A stretch of 64,000 nt of DNA from Pieris napi (taxonomy: Eukaryota; Arthropoda; Insecta; Lepidoptera; Pieridae), in assembly GCF_905475465.1 (NCBI RefSeq), contig NC_062259.1, forward strand, positions 10,116,501 to 10,180,500, read 5' to 3'. The translations under genes and the position numbers were made by a program. Below the pieces are notes generated by a model that was not told the origin of the DNA, searched no databases, and saw nothing but the letters and a program-made list of their open reading frames with translations. Shown here one piece after another: positions 41,701 through 49,164 of the stretch. The first letter of the stretch is position 1; every line of letters begins with the position of its first letter.

Positions 41701-43758
41701 TATTCTACGGAATATTGTTTGTAATAACATTTTATATTGTTACGTAATTGACTGATTGCTTCCGAACGTTCTCGTTGTGCAATGAGAATACTGTATTGTA
41801 TTAATTTACATTTGGCTTGTATAAAGACGTAAGTATAAGTGGGATATGGGCACAATTCTGCTGTGTTTTACAAACATTTTTATTTATACCTTGCCTTTTC
41901 AATATGGTAATTTGTTTAAAGTCATTGTGTGCCAAGGGTAGAAAATCGCACGTTAACTAACATTACTCTACAGAACAATTATCCCAAATGGAAAAGCCGA
42001 CAGATTTTTATGAGTAATGTATTTTTTTTCTCAGGCCAACGAAGCAATGGTTCAGCTATTCCCATAACACTTAGAAATAGGCCCCGTATTCCAACTCCTG
42101 AAGTTACAAAGGAAGTAATAGACAGAGAGAATCATCTCGCGATGGGGATACCGAATATGGGTGTTATAATGGCACATCAGGTAAGTTTAAATTATTTAAT
42201 GAAATTATATTAGAAAAGTGTTTCAGTTGCATATCCACCAAATATGACTCTACTTGCCGCCGATAATTTAAATCTGTGTGATTTGTGCGCAAAGTATCTA
42301 AATGCACACATGCGCTGCCCCAACCGCCCACCGGTTGCATCCAAGCCGAGTACTCGCTACATATTTTCAAATAACTATACGATTGGCGATGCCCGATGTC
42401 GTACCCGAGTCGTACTCGTGTATTATTTTATTCTAACCTAACCGTCAAATTTTCATCAGGTTAAATAAGTTATTTTAACCGTTAATGTAGCTTATTTTGA
42501 TTTTATTCTTACACCAGTGCCTAACTACTCTCTCTAAACACTTTTAAATTAACCAGTAAATATACAGTTTCATTTTGCAATTCTATCAACTCATTATTTT
42601 GTATAAGGGCTACCAAAACGAGGTTCCAGTGCTGGGTGCCTTAGTATTGTCACCTATAGAAGAACTAGATAGCGGATCAGTAAACAACACGCTTCACGCT
42701 GGCCAGCCTGGGACCACTGCGCTGGCGCAAGCGGTACTATCTCCGAATTTAACTCAAGGTATTGTAATCAGCGATTCTACTTAGTAGTATAGTAACAGTA
42801 TGATATGTCATACAAATACCACCAACGGACCTGATAACTGTTTCTTTGGTAATTAACATAGTGTTTCGGTAAGACATAGTTTAACTTTAAGCTATTGCAT
42901 AGATTTTATCGAGAGCTTTGAGCGCGGCGACCAAATCAAGAAATTCCGTAACGGAAATAAACCTAACACACGATGACGTAATATAGGTGCGGCGAATAGG
43001 CCTTAGAGCGGGACAGAACGCATACTGTGTCTCACATCTCCCAACGATATCGGCGACGTAGCGTAAGCGCAGCCGCTGCAGCCGGTACGCGTTAGAGTAA
43101 GACAGACTATATAGTGTGTGTCTGCGCGTGTTAGTCTGAGTCTGGTAGAGTGGTAGATTTAATTAATATGAAAGAAAAAAAAACACTGCATAAATAAATA
43201 ATTATAATCGCATAAGTTGATAAAAAAATGCTATGCAATAGCTTTACCGTTGCAGTCCCCGAGTGCCACACGTTTTTCTTTTCACATTTAAAGCGCTGAA
43301 TAGTGATTAATTACCCTTTTCATAATGACCGTTACAATTACATTTTGAACCACTCAATTTATTATTTTGTAAATTATTAAATTATTTTAAACACTTATTA
43401 ACATTTAATTTAAAATTAAGATCTTGCTGAAACCCTTGAACACAGTTTATGGAGAATTATTATTATATATTATTTATAATTATTGTTTTTATTTTCAGGG
43501 CTACCCGCTATGTTGAACGCTAATAATATTGTATCATCGGTAACTCTAACACCTATGAACGTCACTCAGTTGAGTGCAGTCGTCATGTCTACTGCTCCAT
43601 CGACGCCCCAGGTAGATCGAACCTCCACGCCAAAAGCGTCTAGAGCCACCGTTGTAGAACTACCTTCTGACCGTGACAGCGAACACAGCGGAAATGGCGC
43701 GCCCACGAACATGAAAAGCAGCCTTAACGGTTCGAAACGCGGCGAAGTCTATGTTTGA
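5765..43758 (+). CDS. Bestrophin, calcium-activated chloride channel, 12 exons
   Basis: Pentameric anion channel of cell membranes, gated by Ca2+ in known bestrophins. Coding exons: 5765-5835, 11178-11288, 22712-22883, 36436-36565, 36885-37123, 37748-37876, 38410-38517, 40169-40399, 40928-41192, 42035-42180, 42608-42758, 43499-43758. All junctions are GT-AG and keep phase, giving about 670 residues. Seen: N-terminal MTISYAGEV with GCFWRIL; the neck in TIPMSFVLGFYVS, where Ile77, Phe81 and Phe85 match human BEST1 Ile76, Phe80 and Phe84; RWWEQY and PWPD; VPLVYTQVVTLALY; and the Ca2+-clasp acidic run NPFGEDDDDIELNW at about 300-312. Exons 9-12 encode a long Ser/Thr-rich, probably disordered tail, as in insect bestrophins, ending KRGEVYV. 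Which paralogue it is (flies have four) I cannot say. Introns 1-3 are huge and transposon-filled. The family call is very secure; tail exons 10-12 are slightly less so. Confidence 0.95.
9254..9402. mobile_element. 149-bp MITE nested in the long-armed element
   Basis: It starts CCCTGATTAAAAA and ends TTTTTAATCAGGG, with TA on both sides (9252-9253 and 9403-9404). That is the pattern of a Tc1/mariner-type non-autonomous element with a TA target duplication. The interior is AT-rich and non-coding. Half of the same MITE is present in the short derivative at 16832-17387. Confidence 0.65.
10019..10237 (-). CDS. Short acidic ORF inside the long-armed element
   Basis: An ORF of 72 residues beginning MWLNATDTICVKFEPENCG, with an Asp/Glu/Ser-rich second half (ESDDEEDSEVEE) ending YDSDSE. 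It lies just inside the right arm. The acidic tail resembles the C-terminal ends of some transposases or host proteins, but I do not recognise the family. No upstream exon was found, because sequence before the Met (above 10237) is very AT-rich with stops. It could be the last exon of a captured or truncated transposase gene. Being intact within a young element is the main reason to list it. Confidence 0.35.
   Translation of the reverse strand: MWLNATDTICVKFEPENCGRFLDEYLKPVGFIGDHTPVKIEDIVEKSETESDDEEDSEVEERSFMSYDSDSE
11481..14630. mobile_element. Decayed DNA transposon with 30-bp terminal inverted repeats
   Basis: The left end 11481-11510 (ATATCGATGGCCCCAACGAA...) and right end 14601-14630 are inverted copies with one mismatch in 30. 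The outer part, ATCGAT, is itself a palindrome, so it may be a 6-bp target duplication outside a GGCCCCAACGAATAAACG terminal repeat. Related motifs (CACGTTTATTCGTG at about 11747, ACACGAATAATCGTGT at about 14315) recur near both ends as subterminal repeats. The interior carries a broken transposase-like gene on the - strand. The superfamily is not certain. Confidence 0.75.
12141..14086 (-). pseudogene. Broken transposase-like gene of the 11481-14630 element
   Basis: Read on the - strand, pieces of one protein follow each other in order: a start region MKRGRATPTV...KRKIDPNLWKD (14086 down to 13865), then after a stop IGPPCNCKLKCYEKI (near 13790), FLNTLSITEQVVYTAI...RGTHKNRPRRMSEE (13550-13400), HKPKKDLCEIC (near 13180), LEKVLNIPQSEVG...YNFTIYN (13010-12900), DSCAGQNRNRFVFAMF (about 12787-12737), HRFLEKGGQSRGDSMHAAIE, then a C-terminal tail ending NTNDSDEEIY at 12141. 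At least four stops or frameshifts separate the pieces, for example at 13865, 13389, about 12785 and about 12285. The D-S-C-x-G-Q-N and D-x-M-H-x-x-I-E blocks recur in a repeated, usually unnamed insect protein family. I infer that it is a DDE-type transposase. Confidence 0.65.
15592..15705 (-). repeat. Truncated tRNA-derived SINE
   Basis: The piece opens with CAGTGGCGCTTCATCC and the following TCTGGGCCTCAGATCTGTG matches the tail half of the SINE at 19848. It then jumps to a CCGGGATTCGAACCGCACGCTGAA segment near the tRNA-like head. The middle is missing. Confidence 0.6.
16832..17387. mobile_element. 556-bp internally deleted relative of the long-armed element
   Basis: Both ends carry the same AAGATCCCGCTATACAACGA terminus as 8495-10791. 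The right half (from about 17160) matches the arm through the CATACTTTCGATTGG region. The left interior (about 16985-17150) matches, in inverse orientation, the segment around 9165-9310 of the larger element, including half of the nested CCCTGATTAAAAA MITE. This is the structure of a non-autonomous derivative produced by internal deletion with inversion. Confidence 0.75.
19848..20111 (-). repeat. Lepidopteran tRNA-derived SINE, near full length
   Basis: Read on the - strand it starts AGCAGTGTTGGCCTAGTGGC, which contains a box A (TGGCCTAGTGG) for RNA polymerase III, followed by ATCCCTGAGGTCGTA. This copy reads CGTATGTCG where other copies have the GGTTCGATCCC box B. The body then runs through GAAAACATTGTGAGGAAACC and GGCCCAGACCTAAAAAGG. 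The tail is an (ATT)n tract, seen as TAATAATAATAA at about 19828-19846 on the + strand. Sister copies lie at 15592, 21046, 35441, 38742, 39183 and 45940. Confidence 0.8.
21046..21567 (-). repeat. SINE interrupted by a second SINE
   Basis: The tail half (ACTGGCGCTC..., 21046-21120) and head half (TTGGTTCGAAGGCATGTC..., 21418-21567) of the same tRNA-derived SINE are split by the insert at 21121-21417. An AGTAG at both junctions, taken from the SINE's own AATAGGCAAGTAGG, is the likely target duplication. Confidence 0.65.
21121..21417 (+). repeat. Inserted SINE with a LINE-derived 3' end
   Basis: It contains a box-A-like TGGTGTAATGGTTG, then GTGGCGGAGAGTTTATTGCC, AGTTCTTCTCTTCCG and ACGCCCTTGATTTGAGAACT. 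It ends GTACATTGTGTTACC...AATAAATGATTTTTGACTTTGAC. The middle part is the LINE-type 3' UTR also seen in inverse orientation at 48330-48410. It is probably a non-autonomous element using that LINE's machinery. Confidence 0.5.
21593..21893 (+). mobile_element. Short Helitron-like element
   Basis: It begins TCTCTATATAAATAAAATTC followed by TCGTGTCACAATGTTCG, and ends AACGAAGTTCG...GGCAGCTAG with CTAG at 21890-21893. The 5' TC, the 3' CTAG and the absence of a target duplication are Helitron features. The copy at 40451-40847 is the same family and is longer in the middle. Confidence 0.6.
26256..26408 (+). repeat. LINE 3' UTR remnant
   Basis: AAGAGTACGGAGAGTTTTTT, then CTCTCGGCCTACACCCCTCT, GATGAGTAGGGATGCC and CATAATAAACATATTTTATC. 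This ordered set of motifs is a recurring 3' tail in lepidopteran genomes. A short inverse copy of its beginning lies at about 38868-38920. Confidence 0.5.
27427..27480 (+). repeat. Dispersed 3'-tail repeat, copy 1
   Basis: The 29-base string TAGGTTAAGAAAATTGTAAA TACTGTATA is also present, same orientation, at 47776-47804. In this copy it continues into TGTAAATAAAATAAA, a tail-like end. It is probably the 3' end of an old LINE. Confidence 0.4.
28379..29171 (-). mobile_element. 5'-truncated LINE, C-terminal end of ORF2 and 3' UTR
   Basis: On the - strand the sequence encodes LELERAQRSLLKVIHFKPYR, then LLSVRKLYVLQTTLRT...RRRRHNVAPLPTFKTKYAHR, YQSANLYNKLNKELN and ends TYEEVESII with a stop at 28786. 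This is the tail typical of Jockey/CR1-like LINE ORF2 proteins downstream of the reverse transcriptase. The 3' UTR is rich in (CA)n-like runs (28640-28745). It ends AATAAATATTTTTTCATTTT with a (TTTTCA)n tail at about 28379-28420. Everything upstream of the C-terminal tail is missing. Confidence 0.7.
32528..32787. repeat. GC-rich block bounded by inverted repeats
   Basis: Left end TGAATGTGACAACGTCATAAG and right end TTATAAGACGTTGTCACGTCA are inverted copies over GTGACAACGTC and beyond. The interior is unusually GC-rich for this window (GCGGACGCATCGCTCACTC, CCGAGCGCGGAGGCCG, CGTTCCGCGCTCTCGC). It is probably a small non-autonomous element, though a promoter-like CpG block cannot be excluded. 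Confidence 0.5.
33301..33700 (-). other. Coding-like block of unknown origin
   Basis: A 93-residue ORF on the - strand (33599-33318) begins MDARSGKSVVGSNDILNAV and ends ECKSDSGASLTRP. Its frame extends upstream as VKKLFPGIRRS before a stop. The + strand is open over the same place (33352-33666). Base composition is richer in G+C than the surroundings. It resembles repeat-derived ORFs dispersed in lepidopteran genomes rather than a bestrophin-linked exon. I cannot name the family, and neither frame has splice sites that tie it to a gene. Confidence 0.3.
34223..34600 (+). mobile_element. Short Helitron-like element
   Basis: It begins TCTTAATATATATAAATCAC followed by GCGTCACGTTGTTTGTCCGC and GGACTCCTAAACTACTTAAC. 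It ends ACGCTTGGCCAAGTCTGCTAG, with CTAG at 34597-34600 and a T after it. The layout matches non-autonomous lepidopteran Helitrons, but it is a different family from 21593 and 40451. Confidence 0.6.
35441..35717 (-). repeat. Lepidopteran tRNA-derived SINE, full length
   Basis: The most complete copy. On the - strand it runs AGCAGTGTTGGCCTAGTGGC, CATACCTGAGGTCGTAGG, TTCGATCCCTATGTAGG (box B), then the common body to AGAGGTTGTAGCGCCACTG. A GAATGAATGAAT tract on its left is the tail. Confidence 0.8.
37149..37373. mobile_element. MITE with GGGAGCGTTCAAGTATTACG ends
   Basis: Inverted ends GGGAGCGTTCAAGTATTACG and its complement at 37373 are flanked by TTA on both sides (37146-37148, 37374-37376). 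The 3-bp TTA duplication and the GGG tip fit PIF/Harbinger-type MITEs. It lies only 25 bases after the end of bestrophin exon 5. Confidence 0.7.
38101..38354. mobile_element. Second, more divergent MITE of the same family
   Basis: The left end GGGACCATTCAAGTATTACG and the right end CCTAATACTTGAACCCC match the 37149-37373 ends with several changes. It is flanked by TAA and TAG. It lies in intron 6, ending 55 bases before exon 7. Confidence 0.55.
38742..38870 (-). repeat. Tail half of tRNA-derived SINE
   Basis: CAGTGGCCCTTCTACC..., CTTGGCCTCAGATCTATGC, TAGGCACGTAGGTGATCAGC and CTGACACACATCGTTGACT match the tail half of the SINE. At TTTTTGGCC the sequence switches to an inverse LINE 3' fragment (GGCCGAGAGAAAAAGCCGGC). 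Confidence 0.6.
39183..39243 (-). repeat. Head fragment of tRNA-derived SINE
   Basis: GGGATTGAACCTACGACCTC, then TAGTCGCTGAAGCCGCTAGG: the box B and box A region of the SINE, without its body. Confidence 0.55.
40451..40847 (+). mobile_element. Helitron-like element, longer copy
   Basis: Shares TATATAAAATTCTCGTGTCA, CACAATGTTCGTTC, CCTAAAAAGTTTTAATTCCG and GAGAAACGAAGTTCGCGGGG with the 21593-21893 copy. The 3' tip reads CAGCTGG here, so the usual CTAG has mutated. It lies in bestrophin intron 8. Confidence 0.6.
41193..42034 (+). other. Bestrophin intron 9
   Basis: AT-rich, with no repeat or exon recognised. If retained, it ends the protein four codons after exon 9 (KHGQY then TGA at 41201-41203). 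Confidence 0.7.
42885..43247. mobile_element. Inverted-repeat element with GC-rich core in bestrophin intron 11
   Basis: The ends TTTAAGCTATTGCATAG (42887-42903) and CTATGCAATAGCTTTA (43231-43246) are inverted copies. The core (about 42915-43150) is GC-rich, with GGCGACGTAGCGTAAGCGCA and GTGTGTCTGCGCGTG. It has no ORF. It is probably a non-autonomous DNA transposon of unassigned family. Confidence 0.55.
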
Positions 43759-45044
43759 TACCCATATACAATTGACTTTAACTTTCACAGGAAATACTTC
43801 GTAGCCACAGTGGCAGTGATGTGCCAACTTAATCTTATCGAGTAGTTCTCATTCAAATGATTGTGGCAATCCCGATTTAGATACATACATACCATTTATA
43901 TAGTACAAAGCTGTTATTCTTTGACTATATAATTGCTAAAAGTGTAAAGCAGTAATGGATCTATAGTTATCACCATGTTCAACTTCTAATATAGTAAACA
44001 TTTATTGAGAGATTCACGAACATTATTTTTTACATAATGTGTTATCTAATCGGCGAGAAATTAAGGTATGCAAGGTGGCTTCGGACGAACTAAGTGAGAT
44101 TTAAACTGATTATAAATACATGTGTCATAAAGACATGATCTAAATATAAATTGAAATTTAATAATTATTTTTATTATATTAAAAAAATATTATTGTGCCA
44201 CTTTGAATTAATATAAATGTTGCAAACCTTATTGTACTAGATATATTAAATGATAATAGGTTAGTGAAGTTTTAGAAAATATTTTGATTAATGATAAAGA
44301 GAATTTATTTTAGCGTTAATAACTTGATCTTGGAGCTAGTAACATAAATAAAATTGTAAATATACACGCATTAAAGTTCGTCATATTTTTACATCATTTA
44401 TTTGGAATTTGTAAGTTTGTTTTATAGGAATTTAATTACCTTTTTAAAGCTCTTTATAAATTTATTTTTATAGTAATCCGTCCAATGTCCTAATGTAAGT
44501 ACTTAGTTCCTAATATATTATTAAAGACATTGTCTATGGACATCCCGCGCTTCGGGTCGGATCTGAATTATCTATGTTAATTTTTTTGTTTTACAAGTAT
44601 TGTCGTCGTAATATTGATTTATATAATATAGAGCGCATATATTAAGAATAATGTACCTCTGATAATTCCGTCCAATTACGGTGCTTAGGGATTTTGAATT
44701 TTCTATAATGTAATTATACATATCGAGTTAAAAGTTATTTTATTTTATTGATGTTTTTCAACTTAAGCATCATTTCGTCGATTTTAATGAAGATAAAACT
44801 AAATGTTTAAAAGTTTACAAATATGTCAGAAATACATCTCTCTCTCATACATAAAATCAGTCTAATTGTTGTAGTGGTTTACATAAAAAACATAGTATTT
44901 AAAAAATGATGATAATAGTTGCTGAAAGTTGCAGTATGTTAAGGTCAAACAATTTTATAAAGAAACTTAAAACGAATATAATATTGCTTATTATGGATTA
45001 TGTGTAAAGGTTAAACATATGAATAGAAGATTATAATATATTTG
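43759..45044 (+). other. Bestrophin 3' UTR and spacer
   Basis: The first AATAAA after the bestrophin stop is at 44347-44352, which suggests a 3' UTR of about 600 bases. Beyond it the sequence is AT-rich with no recognised element. Confidence 0.55.
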
Positions 45045-45370
45045 TATATGTCACCGTAAAATTGTAAACACCGTTAGATTGTAATATATCTCGCGAGATT
45101 ATAAACTGTCGAAAGATTGTGAACCTCAACGAACTGCTTACAATTTAACGTATTATTATTCGGTAGTTATATGAAATTGTTGGGAAGTAAAATTAATCTG
45201 TAATTGACCAAAGAAGTTTGAATGATAACTAAGTTAGTGTAGTACAATCTACCAAATAATAATACGTTAAATTGTAAGCAGTAAGCTGAGGTTCACAATC
45301 TTTCGACAGTTTATAATCTCGCGAGATAGATTACAATCTAACGGTTTTTACAATTTTACGTTGACATATA
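45045..45370. repeat. 326-bp hairpin element (inverted repeat with about 115-120-bp arms)
   Basis: The left arm 45045-45166 and right arm 45249-45370 are inverted copies with a few mismatches. They share TCGCGAGATTATAAACTGTC, GAAAGATTGTGAACCTCA and TTACAATTTAACGTATTATT. An 82-base loop separates them. It is probably a foldback MITE. It sits 147 bases upstream of the next gene's start codon. Confidence 0.8.
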
Positions 45371-45516
45371 TAACACTGCTGAGTATTCTGTAGGTTTAAC
45401 TGTTAGTAAAAGTCCTTAAAAATACTATGACTATGAAAAGACTATGCCCGTTCGGAGTGAGCAAAGCGTGGGCCCTAAAAATGGGTAATCCAGTTGGTTG
45501 ATGTTTTACTGTTGAC

Positions 45517-48500
45517 ATGAATGTAAACGATCCACCCAATTCAAAATTTACAAGAGGAGAGAAATGTATTTTCTTTCACATAGTTCTCGTGTTCGTTGCA
45601 ATTTTAATTATGCTTATAATATTTATAATTCATTTATATGTCGTTAACCATACAGAAAAGAGTACAGTTAATACACGACGTTCCGGCAACAAAGGTAAAT
45701 TTTTGCTTCATATTATTTGTAACACACAGTAAAATGTCTGCCACGAAGATCCTATAGATTTCTCCTCATGATTATTAGAATTTTGGGCATTGTCAATTGT
45801 TCGTAAAATAAACTATTCTAATTACCCAACCCGAGTACATTCTTGCGGAATTTATTAACTGTTAGTGATTAAAAATACTACTATATCTTTCAATCAAGCG
45901 CTTAATAGAAATCTATTGATTAAATCCGTTCAAATAAATCAATGGCGCTACAACCTATTTAGGTCTGGGCCTTAGATTTATGTAACCGTTTCTTGAACGA
46001 TTGTCAATCTAATTGCAAGTAGGTAATCAGCCTCCTGTGCCTGACACACACCGTCGCCTTTTTGGGTTTAAAAGCGTCTACACACGGCCCCAAAATCAGA
46101 GCCACAATATCGGGGAAGTGGTGGAGAGCATCGCCACGTGTATAGGCAAATTGTAACCTAATTGACGTGAGTAGAATATGCTACAGCCGATTCGAACTAC
46201 AAGCCGATTTCATCCCCACCATCAATGTCCCGATATCGCCACTTTAAGGCCGTGTGTAGACGCTCTAAGGCATGCTGGTTTCCTCACGATGTTCTCATTC
46301 ACAGTTGAGTGAATGTTAAATGAGCCGAACCTACGACCTAAGGGATGAGAGACGAATGCTGAAGCCACTAGGCCAACACTGCTCGCGATTAAATGCGTTA
46401 CATAGTATAAAAGTTCGAAAAGCGGCGTACTTTATTTTAAAATTATGGAATATATTACAGATAACGTTCAGGATTATCCATCAATTGGTGTAGTTTATTT
46501 GGATATAACACCAATAGTGACAATATGTAACTCTTTGCTCCTTCGAACCAAGTGGTCGATCTCTCCTGCCAACTGTGTTGTTACACGAACCCATCCAGAA
46601 CTAGCTTTTATGCTTATGAGATGGAGGATTGATTATGGACAGGATACGATATGTCTGTATTTTGTAATATACGTTTATGGTTAGGTTTGTGGTTCGGTTG
46701 GTTAAGAGACGTAGATAGACTTCTATTTAAAGCGACTTGCGCTTAATAGTAAGATTTCCATAAGTGAACACGTTTGGCGGGATATCATATGCTTAACTTT
46801 AGGGATTGCTTGGGGAATTGTTGATTTTGAATAATATAAGTGGCATGATGGCAAGATATGTGCCATGGTTTATTGAAAAAATACCTAATGCGAAATTACA
46901 CTAAGTCTCGACTCTAAAATATCTTACCTATGTACTATGTTTAGTCTATTTCTATCTGTCAGAACTCATTAAAACAGTTTAGAAGTTTGAATGTACTTTG
47001 TATATAGGTATACAGAAACTCTAAATTGAGTTGAAAAAGACCGTGGATACTTTTACCGCATTCATTACTTTAAAAAGTTTTATTACACATGCTCTTTTAT
47101 ATGACAATAAATAGATTATAAAACATAATTTTAATTTAATATAAAAAGGGCATATATAAAATATAATTTGTTTTATAGTATATCTTATATTGTAAATTTT
47201 AAGATACTACCAATATAAAAAGAAGCGTGCCACACCCACATTTCGATAAAGATACTTTTAGCAATAATATCGGATTATTTGAACACGTGGACACGATCCC
47301 ATTACAACAGTTTCTGGGTTGGTAAACATAATTAATAATATAACAAATTATATAATTTAGAGATAGATATAATATCTCCTATTTCTCTTTCGTTTCTATG
47401 CTAGTTATATATATAGCTAGGGAAAATCTATAATTACTACTGCGTACTCTTTAATAAATAAAACGTACGTTATTTTGTAAGTTTTGTCAAGATTACCAAT
47501 TACGATTTATTGTTATTGTATGCAACTGCTAACCTATGTGGAAAATTTTCAGTAAATTTAAATTATGTTAATTGGGAACATAGCGGATTCAATCTACGAA
47601 TAATCACGAGAGAAAAAATTGAAGGTATGTTATAAATTATTTGAAAATAAAACTTATATTGAAAGGAGAAACTTGCGGGCCTATGCAAAGACAATGCTAG
47701 AGGGAATAGTTCAAGTCGGCAACGTAATATTAATAAACACATAATTTTACATAAGGTTAAGGTTATTACATTTTTTAGGTTAAGAAAATTGTAAATACTG
47801 TATAGTAAACTATAATAACAGTATTATACATTTTTATGAAAAATAAAATACCTATATATATTAATAAAAAATATATGCTTAATTTTTAATTATTACTATG
47901 TAGTTAAATATTATTTTACAAAAAAATCCGCCACACCTGGTGCTACTTATAATCTCATCGTGGAATGTGTCAAGTAACGTAGATAACGTAGGTAGATGTT
48001 TCTTAATCAATCTGCAAGCTAAGGTTTTGCAGCATAGGAGGCTAAAATTGTTATAAACTCTTGAGAAGTGGCACCTCCTCTGTACCAATATTAATCGTAA
48101 ATTGTAACTTACAATATGTAAGATTAAATAAGTAAAGTCTACTGTGTTGTGGCAAGTATGGCCACATAATTAAAATGTCTATATTACAATATACAGTACA
48201 AATCTGGTGCTGCTGGAATAAATCTATAGTTTTTACCGCCAAAGACCAATTTCATGTGCCTAATTAATGGTTTTTTTTTAAATATTAGTAACTATGTACA
48301 CGAATGCACGTCAATATTGAGAAAAAGTTGGATGGTTAACATTAACATTCAGTAGGGAAGGGCGTGTGAGAGGAACTGGCAAGATACTCGCCGCCACTCT
48401 TTTTTTTAAACGCCAAGTTTTGGCAATAGTACTATTGACATCATGCTTATTGTTGAGCACCATCTTATCTATATTGAAACAAATGTCATGACAATAAAAT

Positions 48501-49164
48501 AACAAAAGCTTAGTAACAGCAGGCAAAATAGCAGCTCGCACTTACATTATAGGTACATAGTGAGAACATCTCCCTAAGGAAGTTCAAGTACTTTCAACTA
48601 GAAACCATGGTTTCAATTCCTGGTAAAACATGTAGTCGTGTCACATGAAAAGCTCATTTATCACATCCAGTGCCCACCAAATTTAAGCCATTTAAGAAAA
48701 TCTCGTCCGTACTATGGGTTACCGAATCTCATTAAAAGTGATAAGTCTCTCTAAATAAGACAATATTCAGACCACTGCATGATTGATTAAATTCATGTTT
48801 TAAATTATGTTTTAGGCTCAAACAAATTACTAATTCACGATGCGTCATACATGAAGAGAGAGACATGTATTCAAGATCTTTCGGTTATAGGAGATGTACG
48901 AAGCTATGAATACTGCATTATACCTAAGGACAAACCATCATTGGGTAACATTGGTTTCATATTTTCGGTTCATAATAGGAATTAAAGTAAAATAAAAAGG
49001 TTTTTTTCCTTGCAGTGTATGGAGCGTTAGTTATACTAAATAAGGAAGTCGTAGGTATATTTTCCTGGGGCGAACGAAATACTTATCGGCTGCCTTGTGT
49101 CATACTCAACGTAACATTTTATTCAGATTGGATTGACACAATCGTTATCTATGAAACTAATTAA
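45517..49164 (+). CDS. Membrane-anchored trypsin-like pseudoprotease, 5 exons
   Basis: Exons 45517-45694, 46461-46652 (end uncertain; 46679 also keeps phase), 47553-47624, 48816-48944 and 49016-49164 join in phase into about 239 residues. Residues 17-43 are one hydrophobic segment (IFFHIVLVFVAILIMLIIF) after a short basic N-terminus, so a type II anchor is likely, with the rest outside the cell. The outer part has S1-protease marks: DYPSIGVVYLD like the mature N-terminus, Cys82 and Cys98 spaced as chymotrypsin Cys42-Cys58 around KWSISPANC, and near the end VVGIFSWGE and YSDWIDTIV, as in active proteases. But the catalytic His is Asn97, GDSGGPLV reads LGVYGALV (Ser to Val), and no Asp102 block is visible. 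The domain is about 180 residues, shorter than the usual 230. I infer a non-enzymatic, surface-displayed serine protease homologue. An AATAAA overlaps the stop codon (49163-49168). Confidence 0.7.
45940..46383 (-). repeat. SINE interrupted by a MITE
   Basis: The tail half (CAATGGCGCTACAACC...TTTTTGGGTTTAA, 45940-46071) and head half (TAAGGCATGCTGGTTTCCTC...CCAACACTGCTCG) are split by the 194-bp element at 46072-46265. The host is the same SINE family as at 19848. It lies in intron 1 of the pseudoprotease gene. Confidence 0.75.
46072..46265. mobile_element. 194-bp MITE inserted in a SINE
   Basis: Ends AAGCGTCTACACACGGCC and GGCCGTGTGTAGACGCTC are inverted copies with one mismatch. The SINE target TAA is duplicated on both sides (46069-46071, 46266-46268). 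A TAA/TTA 3-bp duplication fits PIF/Harbinger-type elements. No coding capacity. Confidence 0.75.
46653..47552 (+). other. Pseudoprotease gene intron 2
   Basis: AT-rich intron in which I see no element or exon. Its donor is weakly defined (GTCTGT at 46653 or GTTAGG at 46680). Confidence 0.55.
47625..48815 (+). other. Pseudoprotease gene intron 3
   Basis: Contains the 29-base dispersed tail repeat at 47776-47804. At about 48330-48410 it contains an inverse LINE-type 3' UTR (GAGGAACTGGCAAGATACTC, GCCGCCACTCTTTTTTTTAA) matching the insert at 21240-21320. No host exon seen. Confidence 0.55.

Noticed and set aside
48311..48541. 76-codon - strand ORF in pseudoprotease intron 3
   Set aside because: Part of it is the LINE-type 3' UTR also seen near 21240-21320, which is non-coding.
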